Position numbers and translations under genes: made by a program. From Streptomyces fuscichromogenes (GTDB taxonomy: Bacteria; Actinomycetota; Actinomycetes; Streptomycetales; Streptomycetaceae), in NCBI RefSeq assembly GCF_014645815.1, contig NZ_BMML01000023.1, forward strand, positions 1 to 64,000: a stretch of DNA of 64,000 bases, in the 5' to 3' direction. Shown here piece by piece: positions 25,030-34,331 of this stretch. How positions within the stretch are numbered: the stretch's first letter is position 1; each line of letters starts with the position of its first letter. Under the pieces are notes generated by a model. That model did no database searches. It was not told the origin of the DNA and saw only the letters and a list, made by a program, of their open reading frames with translations.

Positions 25030-27039
25030 TTACCAGGTGTGCGTGACGGTGACGGGGTCCGACGAGGTGTACAGCTCCCCTACCGCACGCACTTCGAACC
25101 GCGCCGCAGCCTCGCCCTGCTCAGGCTGGAGGCCGGTCAGGAAGGAGGCCCGCTGACCGGTGGCGCCGAGGAAGCGCCGGGTGCCGTCGGGCAGCAGCCG
25201 GTGCAGGGAGTAGTGCCGTACCGCGCCGGGGGCGGCGTCCCAGGCGAGGCGCAGACTGCCGCCGTCGGCCGCGGTGATCTGTGCGGCGGCGGGCGCCGCC
25301 GGAGTGCTCGGCGCCTCGCGTACGGCGATGCCGCCGAGCCGCCACCGGACGGGCCCCGCGGTCGCGGTGAGGCGGACACCGAGGGCGTGGACGGTGCCGG
25401 AGAGGCCGGTGAGCGGGACGGTCGCGGTCGACCAGCCGTCGCCCGCGTCCAGCGGCAGATAGGTGTACGGCGGCGCCGTACCGGCGCTGCCCGGCTCGGC
25501 GGTGGCCACGGCGAGTTCAATGTCCACGCTTCCGGCGTCGGTCCGGTACGTCAGCTCGACGACCGTCTCTGCCGTGATCGGCAGCTGGGTCGCGTACAGG
25601 TCCAGGACGACGGGCTGGTCCAGCGCGCCGTCGACGAGCACGCTGCTGCCGCCCCGCCAGGCGTCCGCGAAGTCGAAGGTCACGGCCGGCCGGGTGCCCG
25701 CCGTCCGCACCGCCCAGCGCCGCGACGGCAGCCGGTCCTGCAGCCCTAGGTGGTTCCAGGCCGCGTCCGAGGTGACCACGCCGTCCTCGTACCAGCGCAG
25801 TCCGTGCCCGGTGTTGAAGACGCTCGCGAACGGCACCGCCGACACCGTCGACCGGTCCGCCACCCACACGGCGGGCGCCCGCCAGGGATCCGTGGTGTCG
25901 GGCCGGGACGGGTCGAGTGACCGCCCGGTCCAGAACCGGTCGTCGGCGGCGTGGAAGTCGCCAGGGGTACGGCTCGCGGGCAGGTGGTTGCGGGTCCACT
26001 CGGGCCGGTAGAAGCCGACGGACGTGACGTGCGCGGAGCTGCTGGGCACCATCGCGTCCCAGTTCACGGAGGTGCTGGAGCCGTTGGACTCGACGTCGAC
26101 CCCGGCCCACAACTCATAGCGGCTACGGCCCAGTTGCACCGCCTTCGTGCCCGAGGAGGCGAGGGTCGAGGCGCTCCAGCGGAAGTCCACGAACATGTCG
26201 TCGGCGGCCTGGAAGAACGACTGGTTCTGGCTGTTCAGCGCCCCCTGCCAGCTGACCGTGCCGTTGACGGTCATCGCGTCGTACCAGGTGATCCGCTGTC
26301 CGCGGGCCGCCGCGAGGGACCCCAGCTCGGTGACGAAGCCGAGCATGGCGGTGCCGAGGGCGGTGTTGCCGCCGCCGGTCTCGGCGTTCACGAACCAGCC
26401 GTCGAAGCCGTAGGCGGCGGCCAGGGCGACGAGCTGGGCGGCGAGGGGGTAGTGCCCGGTGGTGTCCGTCTGGACCAGGTCGCGGGTCCACTGGAGCTGG
26501 CCGCCGTAGGCGGTGGGCGGCAGGAAGATGTTGCCGAGGACGGGCACGCCGTGCCGGTGGGCCGCGTCGACGATCGGCGCGTTCGGGGCGAGGATCAGCC
26601 CCTCCCCCGCCGAGCCGCCCCAGAAGACCAGCTCGTCGAGGTACGCCCAGTGGGTGAGGGCGTAGTAGTCGGCGGTGGCGGAGCCCTGGGAGGGGTTACT
26701 GGACGTCGGTCCGAAGGACACCAGCGACTGGACGCGGGCCTGTCCGGAGCGGGCGGTGGTGTTGGCGGGGGTCGGGGTGAAGCGGGCGGCGAGCGGCACG
26801 GAGGCCGTGTTGAAGGCCAGGTCGGGGTCGCCGGCCGCCGTCCAGGTCTTCAGACTGCGCCAGGTGATACCGGTGCCCGGACTGCCGGAGGGGAAAGAGT
26901 CCGGGTAGAAGTACGACGCGTGGGGCGGGGTGGCCGTGGCGGCGGCCGCGGCGGCCTTCGGGGTGGCGGCCAGGGCGGGGGTGGGTAAGAAGGCCGCCGT
27001 GGTGGCGGCGATGAGGACGGTGCGTCTGCTGGGGTTCAC
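25030..27039 (-). CDS. GH85 endo-beta-N-acetylglucosaminidase, secreted
   Basis: 669 residues. A twin-arginine signal (SRRTVLIAATTAAFL) precedes a GH85 barrel. The signature pair of ENGases, an Asn two residues before the catalytic Glu, is seen in GWFVNAETGGG (about residues 214-224). C-terminal regions hold a galactose-binding-like module and a fibronectin-like module (about 580-669). The enzyme cleaves the chitobiose core of N-glycans and leaves one GlcNAc on the protein. GTG at 27039 overlaps the GH5 stop by 4 nt. Export contrasts with the cytoplasmic enzymes encoded on both sides. Confidence 0.9.
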   Translation of the reverse strand: MNPSRRTVLIAATTAAFLPTPALAATPKAAAAAATATPPHASYFYPDSFPSGSPGTGITWRSLKTWTAAGDPDLAFNTASVPLAARFTPTPANTTARSGQARVQSLVSFGPTSSNPSQGSATADYYALTHWAYLDELVFWGGSAGEGLILAPNAPIVDAAHRHGVPVLGNIFLPPTAYGGQLQWTRDLVQTDTTGHYPLAAQLVALAAAYGFDGWFVNAETGGGNTALGTAMLGFVTELGSLAAARGQRITWYDAMTVNGTVSWQGALNSQNQSFFQAADDMFVDFRWSASTLASSGTKAVQLGRSRYELWAGVDVESNGSSTSVNWDAMVPSSSAHVTSVGFYRPEWTRNHLPASRTPGDFHAADDRFWTGRSLDPSRPDTTDPWRAPAVWVADRSTVSAVPFASVFNTGHGLRWYEDGVVTSDAAWNHLGLQDRLPSRRWAVRTAGTRPAVTFDFADAWRGGSSVLVDGALDQPVVLDLYATQLPITAETVVELTYRTDAGSVDIELAVATAEPGSAGTAPPYTYLPLDAGDGWSTATVPLTGLSGTVHALGVRLTATAGPVRWRLGGIAVREAPSTPAAPAAAQITAADGGSLRLAWDAAPGAVRHYSLHRLLPDGTRRFLGATGQRASFLTGLQPEQGEAAARFEVRAVGELYTSSDPVTVTHTW

Positions 27040-28283
27040 GAGCGGGTGCCTCCTTGTGGGGTGGGGAGAACCTGGTCGGGTGTGACGACTTCGGTGATGC
27101 CGCGCGCGGTGAGATGGTCGTGGTCGGCCGTGCGGGTGTCGAGGACGGTGGTGGGGCGGGCGCCGTCGGCGGCGAGCCGGAACCAGGCGTCGAAGACGGG
27201 TCCGCCGGGCGCGCACCGGGAGCGCAGCGCCGGTGCGGAGGGCACGACGAGCGCCGTGGAGCGCGGCGCGGCCGCCTTGGACTCGGCCGCCGCGAGCACG
27301 TGGGCGATGTCCTTGGGCTTGCGGTCGTTGGTCAACAGGCCGAGTCCGTATTCGAGTTCGGGGAAGTCGGCGAGGTTCCGGCTGACGTCGTGGGAGCACC
27401 ACCAGGTGATGCCCCACAGGTCGGGGCAGTCCAGTACGGCGTCGATCGTCGCCTCGGCGAAGGCGGCCGCGTGCTCGGCGGGGATCAGCGGCGCGGGCGC
27501 GCCCACCTCCTGGAGCCAGACGGGCCGGTGCGCGTCCTCGGCCCAGGCCTTGCTCAACTCGACGAGGTACGCGGCATGTTGTTCGGTCTGCGGGGCGGTG
27601 CGGCCGTGCCGCTGCGCGGTGCCGTTGAACACCCAGGAGTGGACGGCGGTGACGTCTCCGAGGCGGGCCGAGTGGGCGGGGGTGAAGGGCTGGTCGTCCT
27701 GGTACCAGGCGGCGTCGTAGGAGGCGTGCAGGTGCAGCCCGCCGGGGGCCGCCTCGGCGCAGGCGGCCAGCAGCCGTCCGAGCCACTGTTCGGCCTCCGC
27801 CTCGCTGATCCGGTCCGGATCGGGGTGCGGTCCCGCGGCGAACTGGTTGACCTCGTTGCCGATGGTCATCCCGATGAAGTTGGGCCGGTCCGCGAGGGCC
27901 GCGGCGAGGGTGCGCAGATAGGCGGCCTCGCCCTCGACGACCTGCGGGTCGGTGAAGAGGTTGCGCCGGTGCCAGGTGCGGGTCCAGGCGGGCAGGAAGT
28001 CGAAACTGCTCAGGTGCCCCTGCAGACCGTCGACGTTGACGTCCAGGCCGCGTTCGGCGGCCGCGTCGGCGAGGGCGAGGAGCTGCTCGACGGCCCGGGG
28101 GCGGATCAGGGTGCGGTCGGGCTGGAAGTAGGGCCACAGCGGGAAGACCCTGATGTGGTCCAGGCCGAGCGCTGCGACCGAGTCGAGGTCGGCGCGCACC
28201 GAGTCGAGGTCGAAGTCGAGCCAGTGGTGGAACCACCCTTCGCTGGGGGTGTAGTTGACGCCGAAGCGCACGGCCTCAGGCAT
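27036..28283 (-). CDS. GH5-type beta-mannosidase candidate, cytoplasmic
   Basis: 415 residues, a clan GH-A barrel: acid/base Glu in MTIGNEVNQF and nucleophile Glu in PVWLQEVGAP, plus WWCSHD near the last strand. No signal peptide. Next to GH85 and GH38 genes, the best match from memory is subfamily GH5_18, which in bifidobacteria and streptomycetes cleaves Man-beta-1,4-GlcNAc, the remnant of the N-glycan core. That subfamily call needs a database check. ATG at 28283 has AAGGAG at good spacing. A C-terminal extension (about 340-415) has no assigned role. Confidence 0.78.
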   Translation of the reverse strand: MPEAVRFGVNYTPSEGWFHHWLDFDLDSVRADLDSVAALGLDHIRVFPLWPYFQPDRTLIRPRAVEQLLALADAAAERGLDVNVDGLQGHLSSFDFLPAWTRTWHRRNLFTDPQVVEGEAAYLRTLAAALADRPNFIGMTIGNEVNQFAAGPHPDPDRISEAEAEQWLGRLLAACAEAAPGGLHLHASYDAAWYQDDQPFTPAHSARLGDVTAVHSWVFNGTAQRHGRTAPQTEQHAAYLVELSKAWAEDAHRPVWLQEVGAPAPLIPAEHAAAFAEATIDAVLDCPDLWGITWWCSHDVSRNLADFPELEYGLGLLTNDRKPKDIAHVLAAAESKAAAPRSTALVVPSAPALRSRCAPGGPVFDAWFRLAADGARPTTVLDTRTADHDHLTARGITEVVTPDQVLPTPQGGTRS

Positions 28284-28309
28284 GCGGTCTCCTTGCGGGA
28301 ACGGGGTGT

Positions 28310-29197
28310 TCAGCCTTTGACGGCGCCTTCGCCGACCCCGCGGAAGAAGTACCGCTGGAGGCAGGCGAACAGGGCGATGAGCGGGGCCACGGCGATCACG
28401 GTGCCGGCGGCGACGAGGCGTTCGTCGTTCGCGAAGGTGCCGTGCAGGTAGTTGAGGCCGATGGTGAGGGTGAACCTGGAGGGGTCGCTCAGCACGATGA
28501 GCGGCCACAGGAAGTCGTCCCAGGCGCCCATGAAGGCGAAGATCGCGACCACGGCGAGAGTGCCCCTGACCGACGGCAGGGCGATCCGCAGGAACCGCTG
28601 CCAGGCGTTGGCGCCGTCGACGTAGGCCGCCTCCTCGATCTCGTAGGGCACGTTGAGGAAGGCGTTGCGCATCAGCAGCACGTTCATCGCGCCGATCGAG
28701 CCGGGCAGGACGACGCCGATCAGGGTGTTGTTGAGGCCGAGTTCGCGCATGGTGGTGAACTGGGCGATGATGATGCCCTCCACCGGCACCAGCATCGCGA
28801 GGATGAACACGAGGGTGGCGACCCGGCGGCCGCGGTAGCGCAGCCGGGCCAGCGCGTACCCGGCGAGTGCCGAGCCGACGCAGTTGGTCACCACGCTCGC
28901 GCCCGCGACCTTCAGCGAGTTGAGGGCGTAGTCCCAGACGGGGATGGTGTCGGCGACCCGCCGGTAGTTGTGCAGGGTGGGGTGTTCCGGCAGGAAGCTC
29001 GGCGGCGAGCTGAAGACGTCCTCGGTCGGGCCCTTGAGCGAGGTGGACAGCTGCCACAGGAACGGGCCGACGGTGATCGCGAGGACCAGCAGCAACAGGG
29101 CGTAGCGCAGCACCAGTTCGCCGACGCGGATGCGGCGCCCGTGCTCGTCGGCGATCCGCGGCTCCTGGGTGGCACGCACGGGCGGGGCGGTGCTCAC
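28310..29197 (-). CDS. Sugar ABC transporter permease (MalG type)
   Basis: 295 residues with six membrane segments and the EAA loop EIEEAAYVDGANAWQRFLRI that docks the ATPase. It pairs with the permease gene upstream, overlapping it by 4 nt (GTGA). No ATPase gene is present in the operon. In Streptomyces, carbohydrate importers of this kind commonly share the MsiK ATPase, which is the likely partner. The final region FACLQRYFFRGVGEGAVKG is typical for MalG-type proteins. Confidence 0.9.
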   Translation of the reverse strand: MSTAPPVRATQEPRIADEHGRRIRVGELVLRYALLLLVLAITVGPFLWQLSTSLKGPTEDVFSSPPSFLPEHPTLHNYRRVADTIPVWDYALNSLKVAGASVVTNCVGSALAGYALARLRYRGRRVATLVFILAMLVPVEGIIIAQFTTMRELGLNNTLIGVVLPGSIGAMNVLLMRNAFLNVPYEIEEAAYVDGANAWQRFLRIALPSVRGTLAVVAIFAFMGAWDDFLWPLIVLSDPSRFTLTIGLNYLHGTFANDERLVAAGTVIAVAPLIALFACLQRYFFRGVGEGAVKG

Positions 29198-30081
29198 GGG
29201 CGCTCCCTGCGGTCGGCGCGCAGCACGAGGAGCATCAGCGCGACGGTGACGACGAAGACGACGACGGAGAGCGCGGAGGCGTAGCCGACCCGGCCGGTCA
29301 GACCGGTGCCGGTCTGCTGGACGAGCATCACGAGGGTGGTGTCCTCGCCGGCCGGGCCGCCGTCCGGGCCGGCCAGCAGGTAGACCTCGGAGAACGTCTT
29401 GAAGGCGGCGACCGAGGAGAGCGCGGCGACCAGGATCATCGTGGAGCGTACGGCGGGCACGGTGACGGTGAGGAAGCGCCGGACCGTTCCGGCGCCGTCC
29501 ACGGCGGCGGCCTCGTGCAGCTCGCGCGGCACGCCGGCGAGGGCCGCCAGGTAGATGATCATGTAGTAGCCGAGGCCCTTCCAGACCGTGACCGCCATCG
29601 CGCTCAGCAGGAGCAGCCACTGGTCGCTGAGGAAGCCGACCCGGCCGATCCCGACCGTCTCCAGCAGGGAGTTGACCAGGCCCCGCTCGTCCAGGAGCCA
29701 CACCCAGATGAGCCCGACCACGACGATCGAGGCGACCACCGGGGTGTAGAAGGCGGACCGGAAGAAGGTGATGCCGGGGATGTTCTTCTGCACCAGCAGG
29801 GCGAGCAGCAGCGGCAGGACGACGAGGGCGGGTACGACTCCGGCGATGTAGAGGGTGCTGTTGCGCAGGCCGGTCCAGAACATGTCGTCGTGGACCAGTT
29901 CGCGGAAGTTGGCGAGGCCGACGAAGTGCCCGGGGATCAGGGTGCGCCGGTCGGTGAACGAGTCGACGATCGTGGAGACGAACGGGTACAGCACGAAGGC
30001 ACCGACGACCAGCAGCCCGGGGGCGGCGAACAACCAGGGGCTGGTGGGCAGTTGGCGCCGCACGCGGGACACGCCGGCCAT
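29194..30081 (-). CDS. Sugar ABC transporter permease (MalF type)
   Basis: 295 residues, six membrane segments, EAA loop ELHEAAAVDGAGTVRRFL. It begins with a cytoplasmic stretch and the hydrophobic WLFAAPGLLVVGAFVLYPF. Its ATG lies 6 nt after the stop of the binding-protein gene and its stop overlaps the next permease. It forms the heterodimeric channel for the imported oligosaccharide. Confidence 0.9.
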   Translation of the reverse strand: MAGVSRVRRQLPTSPWLFAAPGLLVVGAFVLYPFVSTIVDSFTDRRTLIPGHFVGLANFRELVHDDMFWTGLRNSTLYIAGVVPALVVLPLLLALLVQKNIPGITFFRSAFYTPVVASIVVVGLIWVWLLDERGLVNSLLETVGIGRVGFLSDQWLLLLSAMAVTVWKGLGYYMIIYLAALAGVPRELHEAAAVDGAGTVRRFLTVTVPAVRSTMILVAALSSVAAFKTFSEVYLLAGPDGGPAGEDTTLVMLVQQTGTGLTGRVGYASALSVVVFVVTVALMLLVLRADRRERP

Positions 30082-30087
30082 CGGTCC

Positions 30088-31380
30088 TCAGCCCTCCTGC
30101 CGCAGCAGCCGGTCGCACGCCCTGACAGCGTTGTCGAGGGCCGCCTTGGGACTCTGCCTGCCCTGCAGGGCCTTGGCGACCTCGTTGCGCAGCGCGGTCT
30201 TCATCTGGTCGCTGAACAGCACCGGGGTGTAGTTCACGGCGTTCTTCAGGGACTTGGCGGCGGCGATGCGCACCCGGGTCACGTCGGTGCCGTCCTCCCT
30301 GGTGAAGTACGGGTCGTCGAGGGAGCCGGCCGTGCTCGGGAAGATGGCGACCTGCTTGGCGAACGACATCTGGTTCTGCGCGTCGGTCACGTAGTGCGCG
30401 AAGGCCACGGCGGCCGCGGTGTGCCTGGTCTTCGCGTTGACCATCACGCCCATCACGTACATGTTGACGTGCCCGGTGCTGGTGATCTGGTCGGTGATGC
30501 CGATGTTCCTGTACAGGCTGGGCGCCTGCTTCTTGAAGTTGTCGAGGTCGAGGGCGCTGCCGGGGTTCATGGCGACGGCGCCGGTGAGGAACTTCTTGCC
30601 GGTGGACTCGGGGGTGGCGGTCAGCGCCTGCGGGTCGAGCGCCTTCGCGTCGTACAACTCCTTGTACTTGGTGAGCAGTTCGACCCCCTTGGCGTCGTTG
30701 AAGGCGAAGCCGGTCCCGGCCTTGTCCATCAGCTCCACGCCGTAGCGCCCGAAGTCCTCGATGGTCGGGACGTTGGCGAGGGTGGCGACCTTGCCGTCGC
30801 TCTGCTTCGCCATCCTCAGGGCGTCGGCGAAGAGCTCGTCGTACGTCGTCGGCGGCTGGTCGGGATCGAGTCCGGCCTGTGTGAACAGCGTCTTGTTGTA
30901 GAAGAGCGGCCCGGTGTTCAGGTACCAGGGGAAGGCGTACGTGCCGCTCGTCCCCGGTATCCGGTGGCTGGCCCAGGCACCCGCCAGGTACTCGGGCCGG
31001 TACTTGGCCGCGGCCTTGTCGAGGTCGAGCGCGAGGCCCGCCTTGGCGAGCGGCGCCACCAGGTCCGGGGAGACGTTGACGACGTCGGGCAGGGTGCCGC
31101 CGGCCGCGTCCGCGCTGATCTTGTCGGCGTAGCCCTCGGCCGGCTGGTCGATCCACTTCACGTGGGTGCCCGGGTACTTCTTCTCGAAGTCCGCGACCAG
31201 GCCGTCGAAGTACGACTTGAAGTTCGCGCGCAGGTTCCAGGTCTGGAAGGTGATGTCGCCCTCGACCTTGCCCGAGGCATCGGTTAAACCGCCGTCGTCT
31301 GCGCCCGAACCGCAGGCGCTCAGCGGCAGGGCGAGGACGGCGGCAGTGGCGAGGGCGAAGGCTCTGCGGGAGATACGCAT
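30088..31380 (-). CDS. Oligosaccharide-binding lipoprotein of the glycan importer
   Basis: 430 residues of the extracellular binding protein family 1. The signal (MRISRRAFALATAAVLALP) has a twin-arginine pair and ends in a good lipobox, LSAC (Cys about residue 23). The mature domain has GDITFQTWNLRANF at its start. First gene of the six-gene operon. ATG at 31380 follows AAGGAG by about 10 nt. Context suggests binding of mannose-containing N-glycan fragments, possibly with GlcNAc at the reducing end, as GH85 would release them. The ligand is inferred, not seen. Confidence 0.88.
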   Translation of the reverse strand: MRISRRAFALATAAVLALPLSACGSGADDGGLTDASGKVEGDITFQTWNLRANFKSYFDGLVADFEKKYPGTHVKWIDQPAEGYADKISADAAGGTLPDVVNVSPDLVAPLAKAGLALDLDKAAAKYRPEYLAGAWASHRIPGTSGTYAFPWYLNTGPLFYNKTLFTQAGLDPDQPPTTYDELFADALRMAKQSDGKVATLANVPTIEDFGRYGVELMDKAGTGFAFNDAKGVELLTKYKELYDAKALDPQALTATPESTGKKFLTGAVAMNPGSALDLDNFKKQAPSLYRNIGITDQITSTGHVNMYVMGVMVNAKTRHTAAAVAFAHYVTDAQNQMSFAKQVAIFPSTAGSLDDPYFTREDGTDVTRVRIAAAKSLKNAVNYTPVLFSDQMKTALRNEVAKALQGRQSPKAALDNAVRACDRLLRQEG

Positions 31381-31474
31381 GGTCCGTTGCTCCTTTGCAG
31401 CGGGGTCGGCCGAAGGTGCCGGGCCAGACCTTGCACGCCGTTTTGGCACCGCGTCAATGGATTCGGCGGAGCTA

Positions 31475-31578
31475 AAGTCATTAGTGGCTCAAATCCCCTG
31501 CTCAGCAAGGTGTTACGAGCGTATTGCGGTCTATCACTAATACGCTTTAGGGTGTTTGGACTCAAGCGCATTAGCAGA
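31475..31578. promoter_or_regulatory. Four AGCGYATTAG-like repeats between importer and lacI-type genes
   Basis: Related 14-mers occur at 31475-31488 (AAGTCATTAGTGGC, plus), 31518-31529 (AGCGTATTGCGG, plus), 31533-31546 (AGCGTATTAGTGAT, minus) and 31565-31578 (AGCGCATTAGCAGA, plus). The second and third form an exact 8-bp inverted repeat, AGCGTATT / AATACGCT, with 13 nt between. They lie in the 227-bp divergent region and are good candidates for LacI-family binding sites. Confidence 0.5.
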
Positions 31579-31607
31579 TCGCCGTCCCGACCGAATGAGG
31601 AACTGAG

Positions 31608-32651
31608 TTGGCGGAGAAACGCGTCCCCGCGCGGCGGCCGACGATGAAGGACGTCGCGCGCCGCGCCGGAGTCTCCGAGAGCGCGGTCTCCTTCGCGCTG
31701 AACGGCCGCCCGGGGGTCTCCGAGACGACCCGGGCGCGGGTGCACCGGGTCGCCGAGCAGCTCGGCTGGCGGCCCAGTACGGCCGCCCGCGCGCTGTCCG
31801 GCGAGGGCGCGGCCACGGTCGGCTTCGTCCTCGCCCGCCCCGCGCACTCCCTGGGCGTGGACTCCTTCTTCCTGCAACTGGTCTCGGGCATCCAGGAGGT
31901 GCTCGCCGAGCGCCATCTCGGCCTGCTCTTCCAGATGGCGGAGGACGTCGCCGACGAGTGCGCGGTGTACCGCCGCTGGTGGGCCGAGCACCGCGTCGAC
32001 GGGATCCTGATGGTGGACCCGCGCGCCGACGACCCCCGCCCCGACCTCCTGGACGAACTCGGCCTGCCCGCCGTGGTGATCGGCGGTGCCCCCGACGACC
32101 GCCACCCCGGACTCTCCACGGTCTGGGCCGACGACGCGGCCGCGATGGCGTCGGTGGTGGACGAGCTGACCGGACTGGGTCACCGGCGCGTCGTCCACAT
32201 CGCGGGGCTGCCCGGCCTCGCGCACACCCAGCGCCGGATCCGCGCCCTGCGCGCCGAGGCCGACCGGCGCGGCCTGGGCGAGGTCCACTCGGTGACCACC
32301 GACTACTCGGACGCGCAGGGCGCCGCCGTCACCCGCCGCGTCCTGCGCGCGACCCCGCCCCCGACGGCGCTGATCTACGACAACGACGTGATGGCGGTGG
32401 CCGGCGTAGCGGCGGCGGCGGAACTCGGCTACGCGGTCCCGGACCACGTCTCCGTCGTCTCCTGGGAGGACTCGGCCCTGTGCCGCATGGTCAAGCCCTG
32501 GCTCTCCGCGCTGTCCCGGGACAGCGCGGAGTTCGGCCGTACGGCGGCCCGGGAGCTCACGGCCCTGCTGGACGGCGGTGCGGCGCGGGCGGTGCGGGTG
32601 CCGGTGCCCCGGCTGACGGTCCGGGGCAGCACGGCAGCCGCCCGCGGGTGA
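31608..32651 (+). CDS. LacI family transcriptional regulator
   Basis: 347 residues. The helix-turn-helix is TMKDVARRAGVSESAVSFAL (about 12-31), with hinge region AARALSGEG (about 58-66), followed by a periplasmic-binding-like effector domain. The start is TTG at 31608, which gives a short basic arm before the HTH. GAGGA lies about 10 nt upstream. Divergent from the six-gene importer/GH operon, it is the obvious repressor for it, probably released by an oligosaccharide. Whether it also controls the fucosidase operon is unknown. Confidence 0.88.
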   Translation: MAEKRVPARRPTMKDVARRAGVSESAVSFALNGRPGVSETTRARVHRVAEQLGWRPSTAARALSGEGAATVGFVLARPAHSLGVDSFFLQLVSGIQEVLAERHLGLLFQMAEDVADECAVYRRWWAEHRVDGILMVDPRADDPRPDLLDELGLPAVVIGGAPDDRHPGLSTVWADDAAAMASVVDELTGLGHRRVVHIAGLPGLAHTQRRIRALRAEADRRGLGEVHSVTTDYSDAQGAAVTRRVLRATPPPTALIYDNDVMAVAGVAAAAELGYAVPDHVSVVSWEDSALCRMVKPWLSALSRDSAEFGRTAARELTALLDGGAARAVRVPVPRLTVRGSTAAARG

Positions 32652-32689
32652 GCGTTCCGCAGACCACGCGGTTCGTTCACCGCGGGCCG

Positions 32690-32760
32690 GTGGGGGCTGG
32701 TCGCGCCCACGCGGCGAAGCCGCATATCGGATACAGCCCCGCGCCCCTGTGGGGCGCGGT
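32690..32760 (+). repeat. Dispersed intergenic repeat copy C with double hairpin terminator
   Basis: This copy starts like the others (GTGGGGGCTGGTCGCGC) but carries an inserted stem GCGGC-GAA-GCCGC (32711-32723) before the end stem GCGCCCC-TGT-GGGGCGC (32741-32757). It lies between the convergent LacI and fucosidase genes and probably terminates both. Confidence 0.65.
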
Positions 32761-32776
32761 TCTCCACCAGCTCCGT

Positions 32777-34315
32777 TCAGAGCGACGATCGGAACAGCGC
32801 GAACTCCGCCCATCGCACCGTCCCGCGTGCCGCCGTGATCCGGATCCGCCAGTGGCGGGCCCGTACCGGCTCGGCGAGTCGCAGGATCCTGCTCGCGCCG
32901 ATCGTCCCGGCCTCGGCCACCTGGGTCCAGGAGCCCGCCGTGTACGCCTCGATCACGGCCCCCTCCACCTGCTGCCCGTAGCGGATGTCCTCCGCCAGCC
33001 GGACCCGGTCCACCTCCAGTTCGCGGCCCAGATCGACGGTCACCCCGGCCGGCGTCACCGAGCGCCGCGCGCCGCGTGTCAGGTCCTCGGGCAGTTCCCG
33101 GTCCACCCGGTCACGGAACTCGCGCAGCCGGGTCACGTCCGTGGCGTGCAGGACACCGTCCGTGTCCGGTGGGACGTTGAGCAGCAGGACCGCGTTGCGG
33201 CCGACCGAGCCGAAGTAGATCTCGGTCAGTTCGTCGACGGATTTGGGCAGTTGGTCCGGGTGGTAGAACCAGCCGTCCCGGATCGACACGTCGCACTCGG
33301 CCGGCCACCACTGGAGGTAGTCGGTCTTCGGCCGGGCGGTGACCAGGGCGGCCCGGCTGCCCTCGTCGGCGGTGTCGTAGGACAGGGCCCAGTCCGTGCG
33401 GCCGTACTGGTTCTCCTTGACCGGGATGACGCTCCACTCGTCCTCGCGGGCCAGGCCGCCCTCGTTGCCGACCCAGCGCAGGTCGGGGCCGGTGACCGCG
33501 ATCGCCGCGGCCGGGGCGAGGGTGCGGACCAGCGTGTACCAGCTGTCCCAGTCGTAGTCCTCCACCTTGTCCGGCGGGATGTGGCCCTGGGCGCCGTCGA
33601 ACCAGACCTCGTCGACCGGGCCGTACTCGGTGAGCACCTCGTAGAGGGTGTTGAGCATGTGGGCGCCGTAGTCGGTGGCGTCGAGGGTGAGGAAGCGGTC
33701 GGGGCTGCGGTCGTCGCCGTCGACCAGGGTCGGGATGGTGCGCTCCCCGCGGGCGCTGCCGTTGGCGTAGACGCCGTGCAGGTACTGGTTCTCGTCGGCC
33801 GGGGAGAGGTAGACGCCGACCTTCAGGCCGTACCGGCGCATCGAGTCCGCGAAGGAGCGCAGCACGTCGCCGTGCCCGTCCCGCCAACTGCTCGACGCGA
33901 CCGTGTGGTCGGTGTAGCGGGACGGGTAGAGGACGAAGCCGTCGTGGTGCTTGACGGTGAGGATGGCGAGCCGGAAGCCGCCGTCGCGCAGGGCGCGGGC
34001 CCACTGGTCGGTGTCGAGGCCGGCGGGCTGGAAGACGTCCGGGTCCTCGTCGCCGGTGCCCCACTCCAGACCGGTGAAGGTGTTGACGCCGAAGTGGAGG
34101 AAGGCGGTGCGTTCCAGGGCCTGCCAGCTGATCTGCCGTGCGGTGGGGCGGACCTGCGAGGCCTTGCGGACCAGGTCGGCCTCGGTGTCGGCGGGGTCGA
34201 CCGGGATGCGGGACCGGTCGGTGTCCGTGGTGGCGGTGGCCGGGAGGGCCGGAAGTCCGGCCGTCATCGCCAGGGCCGCCGCCGAGGTGAGCAGGACGCG
34301 TCGGGAGAGATCCAT
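32777..34315 (-). CDS. GH29 alpha-L-fucosidase (alpha-1,3/4 type candidate), secreted
   Basis: 512 residues. Twin-arginine signal SRRVLLTSAAALAM. The GH29 barrel contains FLHFGVNTFTGLEWGTG, AILTVKHHDGFVLYPS and the nucleophile Asp in DEVWFDGAQG (about residue 238). A C-terminal discoidin-like domain (about 380-512) follows. The layout resembles the GH29-B subgroup that acts on branched Lewis-type fucose. ATG at 34315 has GAGGAG 7 nt upstream. Last gene of a three-gene operon, 16 nt after the GH20 gene. The A/B subgroup call is inference. Confidence 0.86.
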   Translation of the reverse strand: MDLSRRVLLTSAAALAMTAGLPALPATATTDTDRSRIPVDPADTEADLVRKASQVRPTARQISWQALERTAFLHFGVNTFTGLEWGTGDEDPDVFQPAGLDTDQWARALRDGGFRLAILTVKHHDGFVLYPSRYTDHTVASSSWRDGHGDVLRSFADSMRRYGLKVGVYLSPADENQYLHGVYANGSARGERTIPTLVDGDDRSPDRFLTLDATDYGAHMLNTLYEVLTEYGPVDEVWFDGAQGHIPPDKVEDYDWDSWYTLVRTLAPAAAIAVTGPDLRWVGNEGGLAREDEWSVIPVKENQYGRTDWALSYDTADEGSRAALVTARPKTDYLQWWPAECDVSIRDGWFYHPDQLPKSVDELTEIYFGSVGRNAVLLLNVPPDTDGVLHATDVTRLREFRDRVDRELPEDLTRGARRSVTPAGVTVDLGRELEVDRVRLAEDIRYGQQVEGAVIEAYTAGSWTQVAEAGTIGASRILRLAEPVRARHWRIRITAARGTVRWAEFALFRSSL

Positions 34316-34331
34316 GGGGGTGCTCCTCGGG

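Noticed and set aside
28310..31156. Very long minus-strand frame joining permease and binding-protein region
   Set aside because: Only the first 295 codons by position (28310-29197) match a permease; the rest is the shadow of the MalF-type permease and binding-protein genes in other frames.
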